DNA of 64,000 nucleotides from Methylovorus menthalis (GTDB taxonomy: Bacteria > Pseudomonadota > Gammaproteobacteria > Burkholderiales > Methylophilaceae). The stretch spans positions 1,472,849 through 1,536,848 of the forward strand of contig NZ_JAJAQH010000006.1 of NCBI RefSeq assembly GCF_020523625.1. Reading direction: 5' to 3'. The position numbers and the translations under genes are program-made. Below, piece by piece: positions 43,853 to 53,820 of the stretch (its first letter is position 1; every line of letters starts with the position of its first letter). Under the pieces are notes generated by a model, which worked only from the letters and a program-made list of their open reading frames with translations, made no database searches and had not been told where the DNA came from.

Positions 43853-44308
43853 ATGAAAAATCCAAATCCACGCAAGACGCATCCACTGGTACTGGTTGCT
43901 GCCGTTGCACTGACCATCTTCAGTTTGCTTGGCAGCGCAGCAATTACTGGCCTGATCCCAGTGCATTCAGAAAAACAGGATGCGGCGCAAAGCCTGACTG
44001 ATGGCCGTCACCATGACGCCGCCATTGCCAAGCCCCAGGCCGCTGCTGCGCCGGTTCCAGATCAGCATTCTTCAGCTTGCAGCAGCTGCGGCACGATTGT
44101 TTCGATACGCACCGTAGAGAATGAAGCCATGGACCATGTATTGCAGAAACCAGCCTTGCAGGCTCGTGATAACGACAAGCTGACGGCTTACATCATCCAG
44201 GTGCGCATGGTGGATGGCGTCACCCATACCATTACGCAATACGACCGCCCACGCATGGCGGTGGGTGAGCAAGTCCGCCTCAGCATAGGCCGCCAGCTTA
44301 ACGCCTGA
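43853..44308 (+). CDS. Membrane-anchored SlyB-like C-terminal domain protein
   Basis: A 151-residue protein with a single N-terminal helix (HPLVLVAAVALTIFSLLGSAAITGL) that anchors it in the inner membrane. The exported part has the CSSCGTIVSIRTVENE motif and a C-terminal strand set YIIQVRMVDGVTHTITQYDRPRMAVGEQVRLSIG. This matches the C-terminal fold of SlyB/PcpB-type lipoproteins without their glycine zipper, which is instead provided by the preceding gene. The CSSC pair may bind metal or form a disulfide. It is the third gene of the sigma-54 operon; two terminators follow. Confidence 0.8.
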   Translation: MKNPNPRKTHPLVLVAAVALTIFSLLGSAAITGLIPVHSEKQDAAQSLTDGRHHDAAIAKPQAAAAPVPDQHSSACSSCGTIVSIRTVENEAMDHVLQKPALQARDNDKLTAYIIQVRMVDGVTHTITQYDRPRMAVGEQVRLSIGRQLNA

Positions 44309-44320
44309 TCGTTTCCCCGT

Positions 44321-44360
44321 GGCGGGCCTCTAATCCCCGAGGAGGTCCGCCCTTTTTCTT
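44321..44360 (+). terminator. Terminator of the sigma-54 envelope operon
   Basis: GGCGGGCCTC (44321-44330) pairs with GAGGTCCGCC (44342-44351) with one G-T wobble, followed by CTTTTTCTT. Confidence 0.8.
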
Positions 44361-44382
44361 CCCCCGCTGCCTGGCGACAGGC

Positions 44383-44414
44383 AATAAAAAACGCCCTCAC
44401 GGGCGTTTTTTATT
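44383..44414. terminator. Bidirectional terminator between the envelope operon and the PepSY gene
   Basis: A perfect 14-bp stem of AATAAAAAACGCCC and its complement around a TCAC loop, with A and T runs on both strands. It separates two convergent genes and can stop both. Confidence 0.93.
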
Positions 44415-44444
44415 GGATAGCATCAATAGCGATCGAGCTGCTGA

Positions 44445-44972
44445 TTATTCCTTGCCGATTTGATAGATCTCGCTGTGCGATTCCACGATCTTGCCGGAAG
44501 TCGCGTCTACTTCTACCTTGATTTCCTTGCCATCCTTACCCACGATGTCGAACTCGTAAGTGGCAGCGCCATCTTCTTCGATTTCGTATTCGACTTCGGT
44601 GATTTCACCTGGATGGGCTTCCAGTGCAGTCTTGCGTGCATCTGCTTCGCTGACCTTCATCTTGGCTTTGAACAGTGGGTCTTCAGCAGACTTCACTTCT
44701 TGCTCGATTTCAGTCACTTTGCCGCTCAGCGCGTTGCACTCAACATCCCAAGCCTTGCCATCAGCGGCTTCGATATCGAATTCATAAACCGGAACCTTTT
44801 TCTCCAGCTTCATTTCCACCTTTACCACGGTACCTGGCTTGGCCTTGGTCGCAGCAACTAGGCACTTCTCCAGGCTAACCTTGGTCTTTGGGATCACCAG
44901 ATCGGCAGCAACCGCGCTATTTGCGGCAAATGCCAGGGCTACCAGTGCAGCACCAACAGATAATTTTTTCAT
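44445..44972 (-). CDS. Periplasmic double PepSY-domain protein
   Basis: A 175-residue exported protein with a signal peptide ([23 protein letters not shown]). Two tandem PepSY domains follow: [56 protein letters not shown] and the second [43 protein letters not shown]. It carries the domain strand pattern VYEFDI / TYEFDI. PepSY domains bind peptides or inhibit proteases; the protein is very acidic. I take the ATG at 44972 because a GGAG site precedes it and the signal peptide fits; the frame upstream to 45125 is not conserved. It follows thyA by 149 bases on the same strand. Confidence 0.87.
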   Translation of the reverse strand: MKKLSVGAALVALAFAANSAVAADLVIPKTKVSLEKCLVAATKAKPGTVVKVEMKLEKKVPVYEFDIEAADGKAWDVECNALSGKVTEIEQEVKSAEDPLFKAKMKVSEADARKTALEAHPGEITEVEYEIEEDGAATYEFDIVGKDGKEIKVEVDATSGKIVESHSEIYQIGKE

Positions 44973-45121
44973 AGTAACAACTCCATAGTGATTAAAAAAA
45001 CAGTCAGCAAGAATTTGCAAGCAAAACCAATGCCGACAACAGCTTACAGCCAGATTATGGCATTTATTATAGTTATTGGAATGTGATGCCTGTGCAGGAA
45101 AAGTAAAGCTTCCCGCCAAGC

Positions 45122-45916
45122 TCAAACAGCGACAGGTGCCTTGATGGGCGGATATGGATCGTAATTCTGCAAACTGAAATCATCGTAGCGGAATGCGAAA
45201 ATATCACGCACGTCCGGGTTGATCTGCATGGTGGGCAAGCTGCGCGGCGTACGCGACAATTGCTCTTTTACCTGATCAAGATGGTTCAGATAAATGTGTG
45301 CATCCCCCAAAGTGTGCACAAAATCGCCCATCTTAAGCCCACACACCTGCGCCACCATCATGGTCAGCAAGGCATAGGAGGCAATATTGAAAGGCACACC
45401 CAGGAAGATATCCGCACTGCGCTGGTACAGCTGGCAACTCAGCTTGCCATCAGCCACATAAAACTGGAAGAAGGCATGGCAAGGCGGCAGTTTCATCTGG
45501 TCGACATCGGCCACATTCCAGGCGGATACGATCAGCCGACGCGAATCCGGGTTGCGCTTGATGGCTTCCACCACATGAGTGATCTGGTCAATATGACTGC
45601 CATCAGGCTTAGGCCAGTTACGCCACTGGTAGCCATACACCGGCCCCAGATTGCCTGCGGCATCGGCCCACTCGTCCCAGATGGTGACGCCGTTTTCCTT
45701 GAGGTAGGCAATATTGGTACTGCCCTGCAAGAACCACAGCAACTCATGGATGATGGACTTCAAATGCACTTTTTTGGTGGTGAGCAGCGGAAAACCAGCC
45801 GCCAGATCAAACCGCATCTGGTAACCAAATACGGACAGGGTACCGGTACCGGTTCTGTCTTCTTTCTTGTGGCCATGCTCAAGCACATGGCGCATCAGAT
45901 CATGATAGGTTTGCAT
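45122..45916 (-). CDS. thyA: Thymidylate synthase
   Basis: A 264-residue enzyme, the same length as E. coli ThyA. The nucleophile Cys146 lies in [12 protein letters not shown], with the substrate-binding arginines in [22 protein letters not shown] and [10 protein letters not shown], and the C-terminal VDxxF/Y-type APVAV end. It makes dTMP from dUMP with methylene-THF; the dihydrofolate produced is recycled by the FolA encoded at 38.5 kb. It starts 29 bases after thrC stops on the same strand, so it may be read through from the thr genes, although it is functionally separate. Confidence 0.98.
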   Translation of the reverse strand: MQTYHDLMRHVLEHGHKKEDRTGTGTLSVFGYQMRFDLAAGFPLLTTKKVHLKSIIHELLWFLQGSTNIAYLKENGVTIWDEWADAAGNLGPVYGYQWRNWPKPDGSHIDQITHVVEAIKRNPDSRRLIVSAWNVADVDQMKLPPCHAFFQFYVADGKLSCQLYQRSADIFLGVPFNIASYALLTMMVAQVCGLKMGDFVHTLGDAHIYLNHLDQVKEQLSRTPRSLPTMQINPDVRDIFAFRYDDFSLQNYDPYPPIKAPVAV

Positions 45917-45945
45917 AAGGTGACGGCTTTCCGCGTAAATCCAGC

Positions 45946-47379
45946 CTAATCGGCGGTGTGGTCAACAATGAATTGCTTGATGGCCTGCACATCGGCATCC
46001 ATCACTTCAAAGCGCTGCGGCAAGTCTTCCAGACCTTGCAGGCTGGCGGGGCGCTCAGGCTTGTGGCCCAGAGCCTCCTGAATGGCATCTTCAAACTTGA
46101 CCGGCAATGCCGTTTCCAGCACCAGCATGGGCGTGGCGGGATCGCGCACTTGCAACGCCACTTTCAGGCCATCGGCAGTGTGGGTATCAATGGTGACGCC
46201 ATACTTGGCTTGTGTATCACGGATGGTCTGCATGCGGGCAGCATGGTTGCTGCTGCCCGAGACAAACCCGTAATCCGCTACCTGGGCGAACAGGCCATCC
46301 TCATTCAGATCAAAGGCACCGCCCTGATCTACCTTGCTCCACAAGTCACGCACCTTGGCGGCATCGCGTCCGGTGAGATCAAACACAAAGCGCTCAAAAT
46401 TGGAGGCCTTGCTGATGTCCATGGAGGGGCTGGAGGTGTGATAGGTATTGGCCGAGCCACGCGGACGGTACACGCCGGTCTTGAAGAACTCGTCCAGCAC
46501 GTCGTTTTCGTTAGTGGCGACCACCAGTTTATCGATAGGCAAGCCCATCATGCGCGCCACATGGCCGGCACACACGTTACCAAAATTGCCGGAAGGCACG
46601 GAAAAGCTGACTTTTTCCGGGTTGCTGCTGGTCACCGCAAAGTAGCCCTTGAAGTAATACACCACCTGCGCCGCAACGCGTGCCCAGTTGATGGAATTCA
46701 CAGCGCCGATCTTGTGCTTGGCCTTGAAAGCAGCGTCATTGGAGACCGCCTTGACGATATCCTGGGCGTCATCAAACACGCCGTTGACGGCGATATTGAA
46801 AATGTTCTCATCCTGCAGGCTGAACATCTGGGCCGTCTGGAAGCGGCTCATTTTTTTGTGCGGCGACAACATGAACACCTTGACGCCTTTTTTGCCGCGC
46901 ATGGCGTACTCAGCCGCGGAGCCGGTGTCACCAGAGGTGGCACCCAGAATATTGGTGGTCTCGCCTTTTTTCGCCAGCACATATTCAAACAGATTGCCCA
47001 GCAACTGCATGGCCATATCCTTGAAGGCAAGGGTCGGGCCGTTGGACAAGGAAAGCAGATAAAGATTGTCTTCCAGTTTGAGCGTAGGCGTGATGTCCTC
47101 CGCGCTCTGCTCAGCGCGTGTGTAGGCATACACGTCCGCACGGTAGGTCTTGTCGACAATCGCGCGCAGATCGGCTGGCGGAATATCATCCACCAGCAGC
47201 GAAAGAATGCTGAATGCCAGATCACTGTAATTCATGCCGCGCAGGCGTGTCAGGTCCGCATCGCTCAGCTGTGGATAGTGCTCGGGCAAATACAGGCCGC
47301 CGTCCGGCGCCAGGCCACCCAGCAGGATTTCGGTAAACGAGAGTGCAGGCGACTGCCCGCGGGTACTGATGTACTTCAT
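45946..47379 (-). CDS. thrC: Threonine synthase
   Basis: A 477-residue PLP enzyme that converts O-phosphohomoserine to threonine. The N-terminal [33 protein letters not shown] is typical for the class II threonine synthases of proteobacteria. The Schiff-base lysine is in [14 protein letters not shown], and [11 protein letters not shown] binds PLP phosphate. The ATG overlaps the hom TAA by one base (TAATG), so hom-thrC form a coupled operon in the order expected for beta-proteobacteria. The long plus-strand frame opposite it is a shadow. Confidence 0.97.
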   Translation of the reverse strand: MKYISTRGQSPALSFTEILLGGLAPDGGLYLPEHYPQLSDADLTRLRGMNYSDLAFSILSLLVDDIPPADLRAIVDKTYRADVYAYTRAEQSAEDITPTLKLEDNLYLLSLSNGPTLAFKDMAMQLLGNLFEYVLAKKGETTNILGATSGDTGSAAEYAMRGKKGVKVFMLSPHKKMSRFQTAQMFSLQDENIFNIAVNGVFDDAQDIVKAVSNDAAFKAKHKIGAVNSINWARVAAQVVYYFKGYFAVTSSNPEKVSFSVPSGNFGNVCAGHVARMMGLPIDKLVVATNENDVLDEFFKTGVYRPRGSANTYHTSSPSMDISKASNFERFVFDLTGRDAAKVRDLWSKVDQGGAFDLNEDGLFAQVADYGFVSGSSNHAARMQTIRDTQAKYGVTIDTHTADGLKVALQVRDPATPMLVLETALPVKFEDAIQEALGHKPERPASLQGLEDLPQRFEVMDADVQAIKQFIVDHTAD

Positions 47380-48692
47380 TATCGGCCCAGTTCTTCCATA
47401 CGCAATTTGGTGATCTTGCCTGCAATGGCAGGCAAGGCTTCAATCGCAGCGATCGCGCTATCCATGTTTTTCTCTACCGTGACATGGGTGAGGATGATGA
47501 TATCGGCCTGATCCTCGCCCTCTTCCGGCTCTTTCTGGATCATGGCGTCGATCGAAATATCGCGATCCCCCAGTATGCGAGTTACTTCCGCCAGCACGCC
47601 GGGCTTGTCCATGGCGCGCAGGCGCAAGTAATAGGCGCTGCTGATGTCGCTGATTGGCAATACCGGTAGATCCTGCAGTTGCTCATCTTGGAAAGCCAGG
47701 TAAGGCACACGCTGGTCAATCGCCGCATCCATCATGCGCGCCACATCCACCAGATCAGCCACCACGGCACTAGCGGTAGGCTCGGCACCGGCACCGGCGC
47801 CGTAATACAGGGTAGGCCCTACGGCATCACCCTTGACCACCACGGCGTTCATGGCGCCATTCACATTGGCGATCAGGCGCTTTTCAGGAATCAGGGTCGG
47901 GTGCACGCGCAACTCCACACCGGCTTCGCTGCGTTTGGTAATGCCCAGCAGCTTGATGCGATAGCCCAGTTCTTCGGCATACTTGATGTCGATAGCATCC
48001 AGGCGGGTAATGCCTTCGGTATACGCTTTATCAAACTGAGGATGCGTGCCAAAACCAATGGCAGACAGAATCGCCAGCTTATGCGCGGCATCAATGCCTT
48101 CCACATCAAAGGTGGGGTCGGCTTCGGCATAACCCAGGCGTTGTGCTTCTTTCAGCACATCGGCAAAGGTCAGCCCTTTTTCACGCATCTCGGAAAGAAT
48201 GAAGTTGGTGGTACCGTTGATAATGCCGGCAATCCACTCAATGCGGTTGGCACTCAGGCCCTCACGCAGCGCCTTGATGATGGGGATACCACCAGCCACC
48301 GCCGCCTCAAAGGCCACGATTACGCCCTTGGCGCGCGCTGCAGCAAAAATCTCCTTGCCATGCAGTGCAATCAGCGCCTTGTTGGCGGTGACGACGTGCT
48401 TGCCATTGGCAATCGCCTGCAACACCAGTTCGCGGGCAATGGTATAGCCACCAATCAATTCCACCACCACATCAATCGTGGGGTCACTCACCACGGCAAA
48501 TGCATCATCCGTCACCTCGGCCTTGCCCTGCGTGATTTGTCGGGCCAGCTCAAGATTGCGGTCAGCTACACGGGTAATGCGGATATCACGACCGGAACGA
48601 CGTGCAATTTCTTCATGATTACGGGTCAGCACGGTGTATGTACCGCCGCCTACCGTACCAATACCCAACAAGCCTACATTGATTGATTTCAT
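47379..48692 (-). CDS. hom: Homoserine dehydrogenase
   Basis: A 437-residue monofunctional NAD(P)-dependent enzyme of the aspartate pathway. The Rossmann motif is GLLGIGTVGGGTY near residue 7, the catalytic core contains KALREGLSANRIEWIAGIINGTTNFI and GYAEADPTFDVEGIDAAHKLAI, and the last 90 residues form an ACT regulatory domain (YYLRLRAMDKPGVLAEVTRILGD) for threonine feedback. A longer frame to 48764 gives non-conserved residues; the family start MKSINVGLLG fixes the ATG at 48692. The AlaA-type aminotransferase gene ends 68 bases upstream. Confidence 0.96.
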   Translation of the reverse strand: MKSINVGLLGIGTVGGGTYTVLTRNHEEIARRSGRDIRITRVADRNLELARQITQGKAEVTDDAFAVVSDPTIDVVVELIGGYTIARELVLQAIANGKHVVTANKALIALHGKEIFAAARAKGVIVAFEAAVAGGIPIIKALREGLSANRIEWIAGIINGTTNFILSEMREKGLTFADVLKEAQRLGYAEADPTFDVEGIDAAHKLAILSAIGFGTHPQFDKAYTEGITRLDAIDIKYAEELGYRIKLLGITKRSEAGVELRVHPTLIPEKRLIANVNGAMNAVVVKGDAVGPTLYYGAGAGAEPTASAVVADLVDVARMMDAAIDQRVPYLAFQDEQLQDLPVLPISDISSAYYLRLRAMDKPGVLAEVTRILGDRDISIDAMIQKEPEEGEDQADIIILTHVTVEKNMDSAIAAIEALPAIAGKITKLRMEELGR

Positions 48693-48760
48693 ATTCACGC
48701 TGATCTTCTGAATTAAATAGTTGTTCTCGCGCGGCCAGTCTGGCCACGCGAGCGGCCGCT

Positions 48761-50002
48761 TCAAGCGGCGATACTGTCTGTGCCGTGTTTCTTGCGATAG
48801 CCCTCAAGGAAACGGGCAATACGCTTGATCGCTTCGGTCAGGTCATCCACATTGGGCAGGAAAACGACGCGGAAATGATCCGGTTTTTTCCAGTTGAAAC
48901 CACTGCCCTGCACCAGCAGGACTTTTTCTTCCAGCAACAGGTCAAGAATGAACTGCTGGTCATCCTTGATCGGATAAATCTTGGGGTCCAACCGCGGGAA
49001 CAGATACATGGCGGCTGCCGGTTTTTCACAGGTAACACCAGGAATAGCCGTCAGCAACTCATAGGCCAGGTCACGCTGCTTGCAGAGTCGTCCGCCCGGG
49101 GCCACCAGATCGTTAATGCTCTGATAGCCACCAAGCGCTGTCTGGATAGCCAATTGCCCAGGCACGTTCGCACAGAGGCGCATGGAGGCCAGCATGTTCA
49201 GGCCTTCAATATAATCGCCAGCATGCCGCTTTTCACCGGACACCACCAGCCAGCCCGCACGATAGCCACAGGTACGGTAATTCTTGGACAAGCCATTGAA
49301 CGTCACGAACAACACATCATCAGCCAGTGAGGCAATGGACGTGTGCGTGTTGCCGTCGTACAGCACCTTGTCGTAAATCTCGTCGGCAAAAATCACCAGG
49401 CCATGATGACGGGCAATCTCGATAATGCCTTCCAATGTTTCACGCGGATACAGCGCACCTGTCGGGTTGTTCGGGTTGATGATGACAATGCCGCGCGTGT
49501 TGGCGGTGATCTTGGACTCAATGTCCTTGAGATCAGGCAGCCAGCCGGTGTTTTCATCACACAGGTAGTGGCGAGCCGTGCCGCCAGCCAGGGTCACCGC
49601 CGCTGTCCACAATGGATAGTCGGGCATGGGCACCAGTATCTGGTCACCGTTATTCAGCAAGGCCTGCATCGCCATCACGATCAGCTCGGACACGCCGTTG
49701 CCGATGATGATGTCGTCAATGGTCACGCCCGCAATACTCTTCTGCTGGGTGTAATGCATGATGGCTTTGCGTGCAGCAAACAGGCCCTTGGAATCGGTAT
49801 AGCCGGAAGCCTGATCCATATTGTGGATCACGTCCTGCAGAATCTCTTCGGGTGCCTCAAAACCGAACGGCGCAGGGTTGCCAATATTGAGCTTGATGAT
49901 GCGGTGGCCGTCTTCTTCCATTTCGCGCGCGCGCGCCAATACCGGGCCGCGAATGTCGTAGCACACGTTATTGAGTTTGGAAGACTTGAGTAATGGATCC
50001 AC
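48761..50002 (-). CDS. alaA: Alanine-type aminotransferase (AlaA family)
   Basis: A 413-residue fold-I aminotransferase. It contains the AlaA-type start SSKLNNVCYDIRGPVLARAREMEEDGHRIIKLNIGNP, the NPNNPTGALYP motif and the PLP lysine in TFNGLSKNYRTCGYRAGW. AlaA interconverts glutamate plus pyruvate with alanine plus 2-oxoglutarate. Location upstream of hom-thrC on the same strand is a common beta-proteobacterial arrangement. Its start lies 82 bases from the divergent Mth938-domain gene. Confidence 0.92.
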   Translation of the reverse strand: MDPLLKSSKLNNVCYDIRGPVLARAREMEEDGHRIIKLNIGNPAPFGFEAPEEILQDVIHNMDQASGYTDSKGLFAARKAIMHYTQQKSIAGVTIDDIIIGNGVSELIVMAMQALLNNGDQILVPMPDYPLWTAAVTLAGGTARHYLCDENTGWLPDLKDIESKITANTRGIVIINPNNPTGALYPRETLEGIIEIARHHGLVIFADEIYDKVLYDGNTHTSIASLADDVLFVTFNGLSKNYRTCGYRAGWLVVSGEKRHAGDYIEGLNMLASMRLCANVPGQLAIQTALGGYQSINDLVAPGGRLCKQRDLAYELLTAIPGVTCEKPAAAMYLFPRLDPKIYPIKDDQQFILDLLLEEKVLLVQGSGFNWKKPDHFRVVFLPNVDDLTEAIKRIARFLEGYRKKHGTDSIAA

Positions 50003-50084
50003 GGCGGAAAACCTGACGAAAAAAATGTGTTATCTTACATTGTCATAGCCTTATCAGGCAATTTAAAGCCAGGACTGACAACCA

Positions 50085-50468
50085 ATGAAACTGCATTTGA
50101 CCCAGGCGGCTGGCAACCAGCTGATTACCGGACATGCGCCCGAGTGGGTAGAGGTGAATGCCCAGCGCTATCACAGCAGCCTGCTGGTGCTCCCCAACCT
50201 GCTGGTGACCGATTGGCAGGTGACCGAATTTGATGCGCTGACCGTACAGGATTTTGAACGCATCGCCGAGCTGGCGCCCGAAGTCGTATTGCTGGGCACT
50301 GGCGATAAGCACCGCTTCGTACATCCCCGCCTGACAGCATCGCTTACCGCACGCGGCATCCCGGTGGAATGCATGACCACGGCCGCCGCCTGTCGCACTT
50401 ACAACATCCTGATGGCAGAAGACCGTCACGTCGCAGCGGCCTTGCTGGTCAACCCCACGGCCAACTGA
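50085..50468 (+). CDS. Mth938-domain (DUF498) protein
   Basis: A 127-residue protein of the Mth938/NDUFAF3-like family, with the sequence features LVLPNLLVTDWQV, ELAPEVVLLGTGDKHRF and GIPVECMTTAAACRTYNILMAEDRHVAAAL. Eukaryotic relatives help assemble respiratory complex I, but no function is settled for the bacterial ones. It is monocistronic, divergent from alaA and convergent with fabB, with a small hairpin terminator downstream. Confidence 0.88.
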   Translation: MKLHLTQAAGNQLITGHAPEWVEVNAQRYHSSLLVLPNLLVTDWQVTEFDALTVQDFERIAELAPEVVLLGTGDKHRFVHPRLTASLTARGIPVECMTTAAACRTYNILMAEDRHVAAALLVNPTAN

Positions 50469-50489
50469 CTGAACGACTGAACCTTTGTC

Positions 50490-50518
50490 AGCGCAGCATG
50501 CCTGCGCTTTCATTTTGC
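50490..50518 (+). terminator. Terminator after the Mth938-domain gene
   Basis: AGCGCAG-CATGC-CTGCGCT is a 7-bp stem at 50490-50508, followed by TTTCATTTT, 22 bases after the stop. Confidence 0.75.
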
Positions 50519-50576
50519 TTGGAGTTTACCCGGCGGCGCACTCTCGGAAAATCAGAGGCGCACAGCCGGGAAGGGG

Positions 50577-51797
50577 TTACAGACCGCGACGCGAGAACGT
50601 CAGCGTGGCGTTGGTACCGCCAAAGCCAAAGCTGTTGGACAGCGCAGTCTGGATATTGGCGTTATCAATACGCTGGCGCACGATATTCAGGCCTTCAGCA
50701 GCCGGATCCAGCGTTTCAATATTGGCAGAAGCTGCAATGAAGTTGTTTTCCATCATCAGCAGCGTGTAGATCGCTTCATTCACACCCGCAGCGCCCAGCG
50801 CATGGCCGGACAATGACTTGGTAGAAGCAATCGCAGCATTGCTATCGCCAAACACGGCGCGGATAGCTTCCAGTTCCTTCAGGTCACCCACGGGGGTGCT
50901 GGTACCGTGAGTATTGATGTAATCCACACCACCTTCCACGCCCTGCAAAGCCAGGCGCATGCAGCGCTCGGCACCTTCACCACTTGGGGCCACCATGTCG
51001 TAGCCATCGGAAGTCGCACCATAACCGACCACTTCCGCATAAATCTTGGCGCCGCGCGCCTTGGCGTGCTCGTATTCTTCAAGCACCACAATACCGCCGC
51101 CGCCAGAGATCACGAAACCATCGCGGTTGGCATCATAGGTACGCGATGCTTTTTCGGGCGTGTCGTTGTACTTGCTGGAAAGCGCGCCCATGCCGTCAAA
51201 CATGAAGGACAGCGTCCAGTGCTCTTCCTCGCCGCCACCGGCAAACACGATATCCTGCTTGCCAAGCTGAATCTGCTCAAGCCCGGCGCCTATGCAATGC
51301 GCGCTGGTTGCGCAGGCAGAACTGATCGCGTAATTGATACCCTTGATCTCGGCACCGGTTGCCAGGCAGGCGGAAACACCGCTCGCCATGGCCTTGGTCA
51401 CCATGTAAGGGCCAACACGACGCACGCCCTTTTCACGCAAGGTATCAATCCCGTTCATGATGCTTTCATGCGAAGCACCACCCTGTCCCACGATCAGGCC
51501 AGTACGAATGTTCGAAACCAATTCCTTGGGCAGGCCAGCATCCGCAATCGCCTCCTGCATGGCCAGCCAGGCATAGGCGTGACCCTTGGCCATGAAGCGC
51601 ATCAGCTTGCGGTCAATCAATTCCTCCACGTTCAGGTTTTTGATCGACCCGGCAACGTGCGAACGCAGCCCCTGATCAGCATATTCCTGCTGAAAAGTAA
51701 TACCGGAACGGCCTGCATGCAGGCTGTCCAGCACTTCGGATTTATTATTGCCTAGGCTGGAGACGATCCCCATGCCAGTTACTACAACACGACGCAT
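50577..51797 (-). CDS. fabB: 3-oxoacyl-[acyl-carrier-protein] synthase I
   Basis: A 406-residue beta-ketoacyl-ACP synthase. The nucleophile is Cys162 in [18 protein letters not shown], and the two active-site histidines are in [11 protein letters not shown] and [12 protein letters not shown]. FabB elongates unsaturated acyl chains after FabA. The frame from 51812 would add five residues; [20 protein letters not shown] is the family start and AGGA precedes the ATG at 51797. It follows fabA by 182 bases on the same strand; the gap holds an imperfect CCGGG/CCCGG hairpin near 51883-51908 but no clear promoter. Confidence 0.97.
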   Translation of the reverse strand: MRRVVVTGMGIVSSLGNNKSEVLDSLHAGRSGITFQQEYADQGLRSHVAGSIKNLNVEELIDRKLMRFMAKGHAYAWLAMQEAIADAGLPKELVSNIRTGLIVGQGGASHESIMNGIDTLREKGVRRVGPYMVTKAMASGVSACLATGAEIKGINYAISSACATSAHCIGAGLEQIQLGKQDIVFAGGGEEEHWTLSFMFDGMGALSSKYNDTPEKASRTYDANRDGFVISGGGGIVVLEEYEHAKARGAKIYAEVVGYGATSDGYDMVAPSGEGAERCMRLALQGVEGGVDYINTHGTSTPVGDLKELEAIRAVFGDSNAAIASTKSLSGHALGAAGVNEAIYTLLMMENNFIAASANIETLDPAAEGLNIVRQRIDNANIQTALSNSFGFGGTNATLTFSRRGL

Positions 51798-51979
51798 CTC
51801 GTGATTCCTCACATTATTGAGTTCAGCTTGCCAGATGAACCTTTGAGTCTAGGGTAACCGTGTGACAAAGTCGTTTTTTCATGTCCGGGCTCGAATAATC
51901 AGCCCCGGATGCAGACGATGATACAGCCACCCTGCTTTGCTCTGTTAAGTTAGTCTGCTCTGTACTTCAGAGCATTAGT

Positions 51980-52495
51980 TTAGAAATTGTCGGTGCGGGT
52001 GAACAAACCTACGCGCAGATCCTGCGCATTGTAAATTTCACGCCCATCAATTTCCATATGGGCATCGGCGATGCCCATGACCAGTTTACGCATAATGACG
52101 CGTTTCAGATCAATACGATACGTGACCAGCTTGGCGGTAGGCAATACCTGACCGGTAAACTTCACCTCGCCAGCGCCCAGCGCACGGCCGCGGCCAGCAC
52201 CGCCCATCCAGCCCAGATAGAAGCCTACCAGTTGCCACATAGCATCCAGACCCAGGCAGCCAGGCATGACAGGATCACCTTCAAAATGGCATTGAAAGAA
52301 CCAGAGATCAGGCTTGATATCCAGCTCAGCCACGATCTGGCCGTGGCCGTATTTGCCGCCATCTTCGGTAATCGACACAATGCGATCGAACATCAGCATG
52401 GGTGGCAAGGGCAGCTGCGCATTGCCAGCGCCGAACATTTCGCCCCGGCCACAGGCCAGAAGCTCTTCAAAAGTGAAACTGTTTTGTTTTTGCAT
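51980..52495 (-). CDS. fabA: 3-hydroxydecanoyl-[acyl-carrier-protein] dehydratase
   Basis: A 171-residue hot-dog-fold enzyme that introduces the cis double bond in unsaturated fatty acid synthesis. The active-site His70 is in [14 protein letters not shown] and Asp84 in LGLDAMW, the same numbering as E. coli FabA. The open frame runs to 52753, but only from [16 protein letters not shown] at 52495 is the sequence conserved. fabA-fabB form the anaerobic pathway pair. It diverges from mxaR across 193 bases that hold the promoters of both genes. Confidence 0.98.
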   Translation of the reverse strand: MQKQNSFTFEELLACGRGEMFGAGNAQLPLPPMLMFDRIVSITEDGGKYGHGQIVAELDIKPDLWFFQCHFEGDPVMPGCLGLDAMWQLVGFYLGWMGGAGRGRALGAGEVKFTGQVLPTAKLVTYRIDLKRVIMRKLVMGIADAHMEIDGREIYNAQDLRVGLFTRTDNF

Positions 52496-52688
52496 GTAAT
52501 TCTGCTTGTAGGATGCTGATCGGTAAAAAAACAGTATTTTCGCCGGAAACGCTTCGAAACGAAAGCCCTTTGAAAATAAACTATATTTTGCAAGGGGTAT
52601 ACCGATCTGTTTACACCCCTCGGGAATCTGGCTAAGATGCCGTAACATTTTTTTACATTCACCTCTATCTACCATCAGGATCAAGTCA

Positions 52689-53705
52689 ATGAGTGACCGT
52701 CTTTTAGCCGATTGGCAAGCGCATGCGTTAAACCTGGAATCCGAAATCAACAAGGTGGTCGTCGGTCAGGAGTCGCCAGTGCGGCTGATTACCACCGCCA
52801 TTTTTGCGCGCGGTCACGTGTTGCTGGAAGGCGATGTCGGCGTAGGCAAAACCACCCTGCTGCGTGCCTTTACCCGCGGCATTGGCGGCGGTTACCAGCG
52901 TATTGAAGGCACCATCGACTTGATGCCCAACGACCTGGTATACCACACTTATCTGGGTGAAGATGGCCGCCCGCATGTCAGCCCTGGTCCACTGCTATCT
53001 GAAGGCGAAAACCTGGCCGTATTCTTCTTCAATGAAATCAACCGCGCCCGCCCGCAAGTGCACTCGCTGCTGCTGCGTGTCATGGCAGAGCGCACCTTGT
53101 CCGCCTTCAACAAGGAACACCACTTCCCGCACATGCTGGTATTTGCTGACCGCAACCAGGTGGAAAAAGAAGAAACCTTTGAAATCCCGTCCGCCGCGCG
53201 CGATCGCTTCATGATGGAAATCCCCATCGTGGTCCCTAGCGATGCCGATGTGATGGAATCGCTGATGTTTGATACGCGCTTCCACAACGTGGATGCGCTG
53301 GTAGAACGCGTTCCCGCAGGTATTCTGCAGTTTGATCAATTGAATGAATTTGCGGCACTGGTGCAGGATAAGGTGCAAGCCAGCCCAGCCCTGCGTCGCT
53401 ACGCCCTCAATCTGTGGCTGGCGACCAAGACACCAGGACAATATGGCATACAGATCAGTGGCGTGGATATCAACCGCCTGGTGATCGCAGGCGCCAGCCC
53501 GCGTGGTATGGCAATGATGCTGCGCGCTGCGCGCGTCAATGCCTGGCTCAATGGGCGCGATGCCGTGCTGCCGGAAGACATACACGCCGTGTTCCACGAA
53601 ACCGTGGCGCACCGCCTGGTATTCAGCCCGGTCTATGAAATGCGCCGTACCGAGATTGCACGCGAATTGCTGTCCGGCATCGTCAATGCCATCAGTGTTC
53701 CTTAA
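52689..53705 (+). CDS. mxaR: MoxR-family AAA+ ATPase (MxaR type)
   Basis: A 338-residue MoxR ATPase with Walker [10 protein letters not shown] near residue 51, Walker [15 protein letters not shown] and the sensor region of the family. MoxR proteins are chaperones that work with VWA-domain partners; MxaR is needed to activate methanol dehydrogenase. The gene order that follows (DUF58, MxaA-like, VWA, MxaK-like, VWA) equals R-S-A-C-K-L of the mxa operon, so the mxaR assignment rests on context as much as on sequence. An AGGA lies eight bases before the ATG. Confidence 0.85.
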   Translation: MSDRLLADWQAHALNLESEINKVVVGQESPVRLITTAIFARGHVLLEGDVGVGKTTLLRAFTRGIGGGYQRIEGTIDLMPNDLVYHTYLGEDGRPHVSPGPLLSEGENLAVFFFNEINRARPQVHSLLLRVMAERTLSAFNKEHHFPHMLVFADRNQVEKEETFEIPSAARDRFMMEIPIVVPSDADVMESLMFDTRFHNVDALVERVPAGILQFDQLNEFAALVQDKVQASPALRRYALNLWLATKTPGQYGIQISGVDINRLVIAGASPRGMAMMLRAARVNAWLNGRDAVLPEDIHAVFHETVAHRLVFSPVYEMRRTEIARELLSGIVNAISVP

Positions 53706-53820
53706 GTTAAGCTGTGCTGATGCCAAGAATGTCCCTGACCACCGCCATGCACCACATGAGTGAGCAGAGCAGACACGTCAGGAATGACGCCATTGATATT
53801 TACGCCATAGTTGACCGCAC

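Noticed and set aside
45958-47511. Plus-strand open frame of 517 codons
   Set aside because: It lies opposite thrC and the hom 3' end, which are conserved; its composition is typical of an antisense shadow.
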